64,000 nucleotides of DNA from Myxococcales bacterium (GTDB lineage: Bacteria > Myxococcota_A > Polyangia > Polyangiales > Polyangiaceae): contig SECP01000018.1 of assembly GCA_004193285.1 (NCBI GenBank), positions 117,284 to 181,283 of the forward strand, read 5' to 3'. Numbering within the stretch: the first letter of the stretch is position 1; each line of letters opens with the position of its first letter. The position numbers were made by a program, and so were the translations under genes. The notes under the pieces are model-generated. The model did no database searches. It was not told the DNA's origin and saw only the letters and a list, made by a program, of their open reading frames with translations. Shown here piece by piece: positions 7,869 to 16,004 of this stretch.

Positions 7869-9116
7869 ATGAAGCTCGTTCACGCCGCCGATCTGCACCT
7901 GGACAGCGCGCTGCACGGCCTCACCCGTTACGAGTCGGCGCCCGCCGACGAGATCCGCGGGGCGACTCGCCGTGCCTTCGGCAACCTCGTGGGCCTGTGC
8001 CTGGAGGAGCGGGCGGGGCTCTTGGTCATCTCCGGCGACCTGTTCGATGGAGACTGGCGGGACGTATCGACAGGCCTTTTTTTCGCGAAGGAGCTGAACA
8101 AGCTGTGCCAGGCCGGGGTGAGGGTCGCCTGGATCCGCGGCAATCACGACGCGGTCAGCCAGATCCGCAAGAGCGTGCGCCTGCCCGAGCCGGTCATCGA
8201 GCTCTCTCACGAGCAAGCCGAGACGCGAGTGCTGGATGAGCTCGGCGTCGCCGTGCACGGCCGCAGCTTCGCCCGGCGGGACGTGACAGAGGACCTGGCC
8301 GCGACCTACCCGGAGCGCGTGTCGGGCGCGCTCAACGTCGGGCTCCTGCACACCGCGCTCGAGGGCCGCACGGGTCACGACCGCTACGCGCCGACGCGGG
8401 TGGAGACGCTCGTCAATCGCGGCTACGAGTACTGGGCGCTCGGGCACGTGCACCAGCGGGAGGTCGTGCACCGCGAGCCGTATCTCGTCTTTCCGGGCAA
8501 TCTGCAGGGCCGCCACGCCCGAGAGCTCGGCGAAAAGGGCGCGACGCTCGTCACCTACGAGGGCGACCGCATCAGTGCCGTGGAGCACCGCTGCCTGGAC
8601 GTCGTGCGCTGGGCAGAGCTCTCCGTGCCGCTCGCCACCGCCCACAACTTGGATGACGTGCTGAGCGCCGCGAAGTTGGAGCTCGAGCGAGCCGCCGAAG
8701 GCGCCCAAGAGAGATTGCTCGCGTTTCGGGTCAAGCTGAGCGGGCCGACGCGTTTGGACGCGCAGCTCCGCGCCAGCCGGGACCAGCTCCGCGAAGAGCT
8801 CTGTAGCCTCTCCTACGGGGTGAGCGCTGGCGCGTGGTTGGAGAAGCTGGTCATCGCGACGGAGCCGCTGGAGCAAGGCGCGGCCCTCGGGGACGACGCG
8901 CTGGCGGAGATCGATCGCGCGCTTGCCGAGCTCGTCGCGGAGAGCGGCGCCGAAGGCCTGACGGAGCTGCTCGGAGACCTGAGTCGCAAGCTGCCGGCGG
9001 AGGTGCTGGAGCTCGTACCGGAGCTGCGAGGTCCCTCCGGCGCGGGTGCGGAGGAGCTCGCGGTGGACGTGCGCAGCCTGTTGCGCGAGCGCCTCGCGGC
9101 GGGGCACGGCGCATGA
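7869..9116 (+). CDS. YhaO/SbcD-like DNA repair metallophosphoesterase
   Basis: 415 residues from ATG 7869, where the conserved MKLVHAADLHLDS begins. Calcineurin-like metal motifs appear in order: D-x-H (DLHLD), GDLFDG, GNHDA, a His in LLHTAL, and GHVHQ. These are Mre11/SbcD-family exonuclease motifs. The C-terminal half is helical, probably for partner contact. The next gene overlaps by 4 nt (ATGA) and encodes the SMC-like ATPase partner, as in YhaO-YhaN and SbcD-SbcC pairs. Likely role: processing of DNA ends or hairpins during repair. Confidence 0.9.
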   Translation: MKLVHAADLHLDSALHGLTRYESAPADEIRGATRRAFGNLVGLCLEERAGLLVISGDLFDGDWRDVSTGLFFAKELNKLCQAGVRVAWIRGNHDAVSQIRKSVRLPEPVIELSHEQAETRVLDELGVAVHGRSFARRDVTEDLAATYPERVSGALNVGLLHTALEGRTGHDRYAPTRVETLVNRGYEYWALGHVHQREVVHREPYLVFPGNLQGRHARELGEKGATLVTYEGDRISAVEHRCLDVVRWAELSVPLATAHNLDDVLSAAKLELERAAEGAQERLLAFRVKLSGPTRLDAQLRASRDQLREELCSLSYGVSAGAWLEKLVIATEPLEQGAALGDDALAEIDRALAELVAESGAEGLTELLGDLSRKLPAEVLELVPELRGPSGAGAEELAVDVRSLLRERLAAGHGA

Positions 9117-12100
9117 GGCTGCGCCGGCTCGGGCTCGACGCATTTGGCCCCTTCACCGGGCTTTCGCTGGATTTTACGCGGGCGAAGGGCAACGGGCTTC
9201 ACCTCGTGTACGGCCCCAACGAAGCCGGTAAGAGCAGCTCGCTCCGGGCCATCCGCGACTTGCTGTTCGGCTTTCCCCAGAATAGCCCGGACGCGCACCT
9301 GCACCCCACGGCCGCGCTTCGGCTCTCTGCGCTCATCGAGCGTGACGGGCAGGAGCTAGCGTTCGTCCGTCGAAAGAAGCGCAAGGACTCGCTGAGCACG
9401 CTCGACGACCAGCCGCTCGAGGAGGCTCGCTTGGCGCGTTTCCTCAACGGTCTGGACGCCCCGTCGTTCGACCGCCTCTTCGGGCTGGACCACGAGCGGC
9501 TCCAGCAAGGCGCGGAAGAAACACTCTCCGGACAGGGGGACGTGGGCGAGGCGTTGTTCGACGCGGGCGCTTCGGGGCGGTCCGTGCACCGCGTGAGGCT
9601 CGCCCTCGTGGAGGAAGCGGACGCGCTGTTCAAAGATCGTGGGCAGAAGCCGGAGCTGAACCGGCTACTCGCCGTCTACACCGAACAGAAGCGCCAAGCG
9701 CGCGACAGCGTTCACCTGCCGGAGAAGTACGAAGAGCAGCAGGAGAGCGTCCGCGAAAAACGGAGGGACGCGGAGGCGCGCCGCGCGGAGCTGGCCGAGC
9801 TCCGGGCCGAAAAGGAGCACGCGGTGCGGCTGCGCAACGTGCTCTCGAGCGTGCTCGAGCGCGATCGAAAGAGCGCGCAGCGGGCGTCGCTCGGCGAGGT
9901 GCCGGTGCTCCGCCGCGGGGTGAGCGCCGAGCGAGAACGGCTCGGGGCCGAGCTCCTGGAGGCCGAGCGGGATTTGCGGCGCCTGTCCCAGAAGCTGGCG
10001 GAGGAGGAACAGAAGCTCGCGGTGCTGCCCGAGCCGGGTCCCATCGTCACGCTCTCGCCGGAAACGGTGCGCGCGCTAGGCACCGGCATCGGCGCGGCAA
10101 ACGCTTACATCGCGGATTTGCCAAAGCGCCAGGGCGAAGCGCGGACGATCCGCGACGCCATCTCCGCCAAGCTGCCGCGGCTGGGGCTCGGCTTGGATCT
10201 GGACAGCGTCATCTCGCGCATCTTGCCGGTGGCCCAGCAGGCGCGCCTGCAAGCGCTGGGGCGCGAGCACCAAGGGCTTTCGCTCAAGCTGGAGACGGCT
10301 GAACGCGAGCTGCCGGACGCGCGCGCCAAGGTGGAGGGGCTGACGCGCGTGCTCGAACAGGCGCGCGCCGCGCGGCGCCTGGTTCGCGACGCGCTGCTCG
10401 CGCCCGAGGTCGTGGACCGCTTCGATGGCGAGCTTGCGCAGGCAGAAGAGGGGGTAGAGACGCTCGTTCGCCGGTTGGACGACGGCGCGCGGGAGCGCGG
10501 GGACCTGGTCAGCCGTCTGGAGGCCCTGCGCGGCCGCGACGGCGTCCCGAGCCTGGCGCTCCTCGCGCAGGCGCGCGTGGACCGCGACGCGCGGTTTCGC
10601 GAGGCGCAAGAGCTCGCGGCCGACCCGAAGCGCAAGGCGCTGGAGCTTTGTTTGCCGCTGGCCGCGCTGGCTCGAGCCACCGCGCATGCAGACGCGCTAA
10701 CGGACCGCCTGCGAAGCGAAGCGAAGCGGGTGGCGGACGCGGAGGCGCTCGAGCAGCAGCTGGCCAAGCACGACCGGCACCGCGAACGGCTGGAGGAGCA
10801 GCTGCAAAACGCGCGCAGCGAGCTTTCGAGCGTGAACGCGCGCTGGGCGAGCGCGCTGCGCAGCTTGGGCGCGGTAGAGCTCCTTCCTCGCGAAGCCGCT
10901 CGCTTGCTGCAAGAGGAGCGCGAAGGGTGGCGCGAGCTGGCGCGCACGGAGCGTGAGCTCGCCCAGGCCCAGGCCGCCCTGAGCGCGGCGGAGGTGCGGC
11001 AGAGCGACGCGGCCGCAGCCATGGTCCGGTGGCGAACCGAATGGCAAGCGTCGGTGGCGCCCCTCGGCCTCACGGAGGCGTCGCGGCCGGAGGAGGCCTT
11101 GGCCCTGTTGAATGGCCTCTCAGAGCTCTCGGCTCAGCGTGACACGCTGGCGGATCGCGAGCGGCGCGTCGTCGGCATTCAGCGAGAGATCGCGAGCTTT
11201 GCCGCCCAGGTGCGCGAGCAAACGGAGATCTTCGCGCCGGAGCTCTCTCCGCTCTCTCCGCCGGTCGCGGCTACCCGCTTGCTTGAGCTGTATGAGATCG
11301 CGACCGAGAGCGCCAAGCGCCGCGCCTCGATTCAGGGCGAGATGGCCCGCGTGAAGCGCGAGCTCGGCGAGGTGGAGTCACGCCTACGTGACCACTCGAC
11401 GGCGCTCGCCGAGCTATGCCGTGAAGCAGGCGTGCCGGACGCGGCGACCCTCGCGTCACTGGAGCAGCGCGTCGAGAGCGCCCGCGCCTTGGAGCAGGAG
11501 CTCACTCAGCTGGACGCGCGGCTCGCCGAGGTCTGCGAAGGCGAGGCGGTGGAGGCCCTCGTAGAAGAAGCCAGAAAGAGCGATCGCAGCGCGGTCACGG
11601 CCCGGCTCGCGGAGCTAGACGACCTGATAGAGCTGCGCGAGGAAGAGGCGCGCGAGCTGGTTAGGGAAGTGACGCAGCTCGAGCTCGGCTTGCGAGCGTA
11701 TGAAGGGCGCAGTGGAGCCGACGCCGCGCAGGAGCTCTCGGCGACGATGGCGCGGCTGGGCGAGCTGTCCTCGGCGTGGGCCCGGCGCCGCGTCGCCGCC
11801 GCGGTGTTGGAGCGCGTGGTCGAACGCTACCGGCAGCTTCATCAAGGGCCGGTCCTTTCCCGCGCCAGTGATCTGTTTCGGCGGCTCACCCTCGGGCGCT
11901 TCGCCAAGCTACAGGTGGGCTTGGAAGAGACGCGCCTGGAGTGCGTAGAGGCGGAGGGCGGGCGGGGGCTCGAGCTCGAGGAGCTGTCACGTGGTACGCG
12001 CTTTCAGCTGTTTTTGGCGCTCAAGCTCGCGAGCCTGGAGCAATACCTCAAGACCGCGCCGCCACTGCCGCTCGTCCTCGACGACGTGCTCGTGGAGTGG

Positions 12101-12268
12101 GACGACGAGCGGTCGCGCGTCGCGCTGGAGGTGCTGGCGGAGTTCTCCGACCACCTGCAAATCTTGCTGTTTACGCATCATGGCCGTGACGTGTCGGCCG
12201 CGGCTTCACTCGCGGATGGTCGCATCTTCACCCACCACCTAGCTCCGCGCATGCCGTCCCCCGGTTGA
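9113..12268 (+). CDS. YhaN/SbcC-like SMC-type ATPase
   Basis: 1051 residues from ATG 9113, which overlaps the YhaO stop. The N-terminal ATPase half has MRLRRLGLDAFGPF and the Walker A GPNEAGKSS (about 37-45). A long Glu/Arg/Leu-rich coiled coil (about 200-900) follows. The C-terminal half has the ABC signature region ELSRGTRFQLFLALKLA, the Walker B LVLDDVLVEWDD and the switch region LLFTHHGRD. The zinc-hook CxxC of true SbcC/Rad50 is not evident, which fits the YhaN/AAA_27 subgroup. Expected to form an ATP-gated complex with the preceding nuclease. Confidence 0.9.
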   Translation: MRLRRLGLDAFGPFTGLSLDFTRAKGNGLHLVYGPNEAGKSSSLRAIRDLLFGFPQNSPDAHLHPTAALRLSALIERDGQELAFVRRKKRKDSLSTLDDQPLEEARLARFLNGLDAPSFDRLFGLDHERLQQGAEETLSGQGDVGEALFDAGASGRSVHRVRLALVEEADALFKDRGQKPELNRLLAVYTEQKRQARDSVHLPEKYEEQQESVREKRRDAEARRAELAELRAEKEHAVRLRNVLSSVLERDRKSAQRASLGEVPVLRRGVSAERERLGAELLEAERDLRRLSQKLAEEEQKLAVLPEPGPIVTLSPETVRALGTGIGAANAYIADLPKRQGEARTIRDAISAKLPRLGLGLDLDSVISRILPVAQQARLQALGREHQGLSLKLETAERELPDARAKVEGLTRVLEQARAARRLVRDALLAPEVVDRFDGELAQAEEGVETLVRRLDDGARERGDLVSRLEALRGRDGVPSLALLAQARVDRDARFREAQELAADPKRKALELCLPLAALARATAHADALTDRLRSEAKRVADAEALEQQLAKHDRHRERLEEQLQNARSELSSVNARWASALRSLGAVELLPREAARLLQEEREGWRELARTERELAQAQAALSAAEVRQSDAAAAMVRWRTEWQASVAPLGLTEASRPEEALALLNGLSELSAQRDTLADRERRVVGIQREIASFAAQVREQTEIFAPELSPLSPPVAATRLLELYEIATESAKRRASIQGEMARVKRELGEVESRLRDHSTALAELCREAGVPDAATLASLEQRVESARALEQELTQLDARLAEVCEGEAVEALVEEARKSDRSAVTARLAELDDLIELREEEARELVREVTQLELGLRAYEGRSGADAAQELSATMARLGELSSAWARRRVAAAVLERVVERYRQLHQGPVLSRASDLFRRLTLGRFAKLQVGLEETRLECVEAEGGRGLELEELSRGTRFQLFLALKLASLEQYLKTAPPLPLVLDDVLVEWDDERSRVALEVLAEFSDHLQILLFTHHGRDVSAAASLADGRIFTHHLAPRMPSPG

Positions 12269-12292
12269 ATGGGTGAAGCCATGCGGCGGCGC

Positions 12293-12306
12293 GCTCACGC
12301 GTGAGC
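12293..12306. repeat. 14-bp perfect palindrome upstream of the TSP3/AMIN-like gene
   Basis: GCTCACGCGTGAGC reads the same on both strands. It lies 25 nt after the yhaN-like stop and 87 nt before the ATG at 12394. It could be an operator or the stem of a weak terminator. No T-tract follows. Confidence 0.4.
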
Positions 12307-12393
12307 CTACGGAAGGGCTTCGATAAATGATGATGCGGGGCGCGCGGGTACTTCCCGCCCGCTACCTCTCAGCTGAAATGGCAAACTAGTTTC

Positions 12394-13134
12394 ATGGCGG
12401 CTACTCCCAGCAAGGTACTCGGCGGAGCGCTGGCGGCGCTGTGCTTCCTCGCGCTCGACCCCGCGCGCGCCGAGGACGGTCCGAACCAACGGTTCGGTGC
12501 GCCGATAGGGCTCGTGGGGAAAGAGCAGACGGGGTCCCGGCGAGCGGCGTCGCCGCCGGCCCCAGACGCGGACGGCGATGGCGTGCCGGACCGCACGGAT
12601 GCGTGTCCCAAGGTACGCGGCGCGGTGAGCAATGACGCCGAAGCCAACGGCTGCCCGTTGGAAGCCGACTCCGACGCGGACGGCGTGCCCGACCAGAAGG
12701 ACGCTTGTCCCCAAGAGCCCGGCATCAAAAGCTCCGATCCCAAAACTTCTGGCTGCGCGGCGCGGGCGGACGCGGGCCAGGTCAAGGGCTCCGCAGAGGT
12801 TACTTTCATTGGATACCAAATCCTCCCCGGCAACCGCGGGACCGTGTTCGTGGAGCTGACGGATCCGGTTGCAGTGGAGGTCTCACGCAACGGCCAAGTC
12901 ATCGAGTACACGCTGGTCGGTGCCGCGGTCCCGCTGAAGAACAACAGAAATCCGTTGATCTTGCGCGACTTCAACTCCTCCGCGGTGACCGCGCGGCTCG
13001 CTGCGGGCAAGAAGTCCGTGCGGCTGGTGATCACGCTGCGCGGCCAAGTCAGCCCTTCGCACCGCATGGTACGCCGCGGAAAAAGCGCGGCCTTCGAGGT
13101 CGAGTTGCCGGCGCCGGCCCCGCCCACGCCTTAG
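12394..13134 (+). CDS. Exported protein with two TSP3-type Ca-binding repeats and an AMIN-like domain
   Basis: 246 residues. A signal peptide (1-26, ending ARAED) is followed by two thrombospondin-3-type Asp-rich loops, [15 protein letters not shown] (58-72) and [15 protein letters not shown] (92-106). The second half (about 133-243) is a beta-rich domain like [24 protein letters not shown], hydrophobic alternation, and [14 protein letters not shown] domains target proteins to the periplasm or peptidoglycan and occur near secretin/pilus machinery; none of that is encoded here. The 3' end overlaps the convergent cupin gene by 4 nt. The AMIN assignment is by pattern only. Confidence 0.75.
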   Translation: MAATPSKVLGGALAALCFLALDPARAEDGPNQRFGAPIGLVGKEQTGSRRAASPPAPDADGDGVPDRTDACPKVRGAVSNDAEANGCPLEADSDADGVPDQKDACPQEPGIKSSDPKTSGCAARADAGQVKGSAEVTFIGYQILPGNRGTVFVELTDPVAVEVSRNGQVIEYTLVGAAVPLKNNRNPLILRDFNSSAVTARLAAGKKSVRLVITLRGQVSPSHRMVRRGKSAAFEVELPAPAPPTP

Positions 13135-13673
13135 CGCTTTGGACTCGACGGCTCCAGCCTACCGAGCCCCTCCACGTCGACGCCGCCCTCCAGCGATACT
13201 GCGAACAAGAGCTCGCGGTCCGGCAGGGCAGCGTAGGCATGCGAGGAGCCCTCACTCATCTCGTGCCAATCACCCGCGCGGTAGGTTCGCCCGCTCGGCT
13301 CGTCCACGTAGCCGCCGGCTAGCACCAAGACTCGCTCACGGCCGAGGTGCCGGTGACCTGGGAAGCGCGCCCCGGGGGCCAACCGCACGAGGCCGTTGTC
13401 GGCGCTCACGACTCGCGGCCCGCCTTTCAAGTGAAACAGCTGCACGCCCGCGATCGGCGTCGTGACCCACTCGGCGTCGGTGTCCGCGCGCTCGAAGAGC
13501 CCAGCGAGGTCCAAGTCTCCCAAGTCGAAGAGCTCCGTGAGCTTACCGAAGAGCGGCGCGAACCTCAGCCGAGGCCGCTGGGCACTGCTCAACAGCTTTT
13601 GTCGCAGCAGCTGTGGCGGCTCCTTACCGAGCGGGACGAGCTCCACGAGCGCTTCCAGCAGCTCCTTCTTCAT
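13131..13673 (-). CDS. Cupin-only ChrR-like partner of the ECF sigma factor
   Basis: 180 residues from ATG 13673, overlapping the sigma gene's stop by 4 nt (ATGA). The C-terminal half is a ChrR-like cupin with metal ligands H107-x-H109 and E113, then H145 (or H137), within [17 protein letters not shown] and [14 protein letters not shown]. In classical ChrR an N-terminal zinc domain (H-x24-H-x3-C-x2-C) binds the sigma factor. Here the N-terminal 90 residues contain no Cys or zinc motif and begin at the equivalent of the linker. It may restrain sigma differently, or be a sensor or enzyme rather than a classical anti-sigma factor. Confidence 0.82.
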   Translation of the reverse strand: MKKELLEALVELVPLGKEPPQLLRQKLLSSAQRPRLRFAPLFGKLTELFDLGDLDLAGLFERADTDAEWVTTPIAGVQLFHLKGGPRVVSADNGLVRLAPGARFPGHRHLGRERVLVLAGGYVDEPSGRTYRAGDWHEMSEGSSHAYAALPDRELLFAVSLEGGVDVEGLGRLEPSSPKR

Positions 13674-14263
13674 CCGAGCTCCGCAATCGAATCGCTGAGG
13701 GCGCCGCGGAGGGCCGCGAGCGCGGCGGCGACGCGCGACTTCACGGTTCCGATGGGCACGCCCACGCGCTCGGCGATCTCGCTGGACGACAGCCCCTCGA
13801 AATAGCCGAGCAGCAGCACCTCGCGCTGCTCCGGCGAAAGCTCGACCAGCACCTCCCGTAGCCGCGCTTGATCGGCCCCCGCGGTCGTGTCCCGGCTGGG
13901 GTCGCCGAGCTTTTCCAACCAGTCGTCGGAGAGGCCGCTTGCCTGCTTGGAGACGCGCGCCGACTTTTGCACGTCCAGCGAGCGGCTGCGGGTGCGAAGC
14001 AGCAGCCAGGCTTTGACGGTGCCGCGCGCTCCGTCGTAGTCCGCCGAATGCCGCCAGGTCTCCAAGAAGACGTCGTGAATGATGTCCTCGGCTTCGGCGC
14101 CGCGACCCACGATGCGCTGCGCCAAAGCCAGCATGGGGCCTGCGTAGCGGTCGTACAGCTCGGCGAGCGCGGCGCTGTCGCCACGCGCCATGGCATGGAC
14201 GACCTCGACGTCGGAAAGGGAGCTGGCCGCAGGCGGGGAAGCCAAGCGCAAGCAACCTATCAA
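13670..14263 (-). CDS. ECF-type RNA polymerase sigma factor
   Basis: 197 residues. Region 2 spans about 18-85 (MARGDSAALAELYDRYAG, EAEDIIHDVFLETWRH) and region 4 about 138-188 (LSPEQREVLLLGYFEGLSSSEIAERVG, split here for clarity, then GTVKSRVAAAL). The pairing with a ChrR-like cupin suggests the ECF11-like group that responds to oxidative or singlet-oxygen stress (inference). The start is uncertain: TTG at 14263 keeps all of region 2; ATG at the internal MARGD would remove its first helix. It is divergent from an FAD dehydrogenase about 50 bp away. Confidence 0.9.
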   Translation of the reverse strand: MIGCLRLASPPAASSLSDVEVVHAMARGDSAALAELYDRYAGPMLALAQRIVGRGAEAEDIIHDVFLETWRHSADYDGARGTVKAWLLLRTRSRSLDVQKSARVSKQASGLSDDWLEKLGDPSRDTTAGADQARLREVLVELSPEQREVLLLGYFEGLSSSEIAERVGVPIGTVKSRVAAALAALRGALSDSIAELG

Positions 14264-14315
14264 GCCCTCCTGGGTTTCGCCAGGCCTGCCCCTGCGCTAT
14301 GCCAGCGCGTTCGCC

Positions 14316-15887
14316 GTGCCCCGCCAGCCTTTGCCAGAAGAAATCGAGATCGAGCTCGGGCTCGACGAAGCGACCGATCCGGAAGCTCTCCGCCAAAAAA
14401 TAGGCAAGAAGCTCGGCGTCGCGCCGAGCAAGCTGCCCGAGCCGAGCGTCTTGCGGCGCTCGATCGACGCGCGGCGCGGCTCCGTGCACTTTCACCTCAT
14501 CGTCGGCCTCGGCGTCCCGCAAGAGTCGCTCGGAGGCGCTCCTCCGCGCGAGCCCAGCGGCACCGGTCTGCCGGTGGTGGTCGTGGGGGACGGACCCGCG
14601 GGGCTGTTTTGCGCGTACGAGCTCGCCCGCCATGCCATCCCGGTCGTCGTCCTGGACCGCGGCAAGCCGGTTCAACCGCGCCGCCACGATTTGAAGGGGC
14701 TCCATCAACGCGGTCAAGTCGACCCGGACAGCAACTACTGCTTCGGTGAGGGCGGCGCCGGAACCTACAGCGACGGCAAGCTGTACACGCGCGCTCACAA
14801 GCGCGGCAGCGTGCGGGACGTGATCGAGCTGCTAGCGCTTCACGGCGCGCCGGAGACCATCCTCGTCGACGCGCGGCCGCACATCGGCTCGAACCGCTTG
14901 CCCAAGGTCGTCACTGCCTTGCGCGAAAAGCTGGAGGGCGTTGGGGTACGCTTCGAGTTCGGCGCTCGCGTCGTTGGGCTCTTGCAGCAGCCCGGCCGCA
15001 TCACGGGGGTGCGCCTGGCGGACGGGCGAGAGCTTGCCGCGCGCGCGGTAGTGCTCGCGACCGGTCACTCCGCTCGGGACGTGTTCGGCTTCCTCGCGCA
15101 AGCGGGCGTGCCGCTGGAGGCCAAGGCGTTCGCGTTGGGGGTGCGCATCGAGCACCCCCAACCGCTCATCAATCGCATTCAATATGGGCGCTTCGCGGAT
15201 CATCCCAAGCTCCCGAACGCGTCGTACCGCGTGGCGGAGACGGTAGAAGGCCGCGGCGTTTTCTCGTTCTGCATGTGCCCCGGGGGGTTCGTCGTCCCGG
15301 CTTCCACCGAGCCGGGCGAGCTCGTGGTCAATGGCATGAGCTTGTCCCGCCGTGACTCGCCGTACGCCAACTCCGGCCTCGTCGTGGGGATCGAAGCGGA
15401 GGATGTGGAGCAAGCCGGCTTCTCCGGGGTGCTGGGCGGAATCGAGCTGCAGCGCCGCATCGAGCAAGCGGCGTTCGCGGCCAGCAGCGGGGCCCTCTCG
15501 GCGCCCGCCACGCGGGTCACGGATTTTCTGGCCGGTAAGGGGTCCAGCACCTTGCCGGAGAGCAGCTACATCCCGGGGCTGACGCCGACGGACATCGCTC
15601 CCATCCTGGACTCGGCGGGGCTGAAGCTCGCGGCGCGCCTTCGGCAGGCGCTGGGCGCCTTCGACAAGAAGCTTCGCGGATACCAGAGCGAAGAGGCCGT
15701 GCTCATCGGGGTGGAGTCCCGCACCAGCTCGCCGGTGCGGGTGCCGCGGGACCCTCAGACCCTGGAAGCGCCCGGATTCGCTGGTCTCTACCCGACGGGG
15801 GAGGGCGCCGGGTACGCGGGCGGCATCGTGAGCGCGGCCCTGGACGGGCAGCGGGTGGCACGAGCGATCGCCGGGCTCGGCAGCTGA
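14316..15887 (+). CDS. FAD-dependent dehydrogenase (COG2509-like)
   Basis: 523 residues from GTG 14316. An ATG at 14190 is in frame but would overlap the divergent sigma gene by 74 nt. The N-terminal domain has LRQKIGKKLGV and SVLRRSIDARRG, typical of this uncharacterised family. A Rossmann FAD site VVVVGDGPAGLFCAYELA follows, then FGEGGAGTYSDGKLYTR and the C-terminal YPTGEGAGYAGGIVSAALDG that contacts flavin. The family is widespread but its substrate is unknown. Divergent arrangement with an ECF sigma factor raises the possibility that it belongs to that stress regulon. Confidence 0.87.
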   Translation: MPRQPLPEEIEIELGLDEATDPEALRQKIGKKLGVAPSKLPEPSVLRRSIDARRGSVHFHLIVGLGVPQESLGGAPPREPSGTGLPVVVVGDGPAGLFCAYELARHAIPVVVLDRGKPVQPRRHDLKGLHQRGQVDPDSNYCFGEGGAGTYSDGKLYTRAHKRGSVRDVIELLALHGAPETILVDARPHIGSNRLPKVVTALREKLEGVGVRFEFGARVVGLLQQPGRITGVRLADGRELAARAVVLATGHSARDVFGFLAQAGVPLEAKAFALGVRIEHPQPLINRIQYGRFADHPKLPNASYRVAETVEGRGVFSFCMCPGGFVVPASTEPGELVVNGMSLSRRDSPYANSGLVVGIEAEDVEQAGFSGVLGGIELQRRIEQAAFAASSGALSAPATRVTDFLAGKGSSTLPESSYIPGLTPTDIAPILDSAGLKLAARLRQALGAFDKKLRGYQSEEAVLIGVESRTSSPVRVPRDPQTLEAPGFAGLYPTGEGAGYAGGIVSAALDGQRVARAIAGLGS

Positions 15888-16004
15888 TCGTGACCCCGCC
15901 GTGACACAAGCCGGCATCGTCGCCGCGCTCGGGCCAACTGTACCGGTCGGGCGGTGCCCTTTCGGAGGCTTGAACTGGGTCACAGGCCGGCGTACGTAGG
16001 CGAC

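Noticed and set aside
7284..9143. A 619-codon minus-strand open frame
   Set aside because: Antisense to htrA and the YhaO-like gene, both of which have full catalytic motifs.
13131..14798. A 555-codon minus-strand open frame
   Set aside because: Its last 180 codons are the cupin gene; the rest runs antisense to the FAD dehydrogenase and out of frame with the ECF sigma gene, with Arg/Ala-rich composition typical of a GC-rich shadow.
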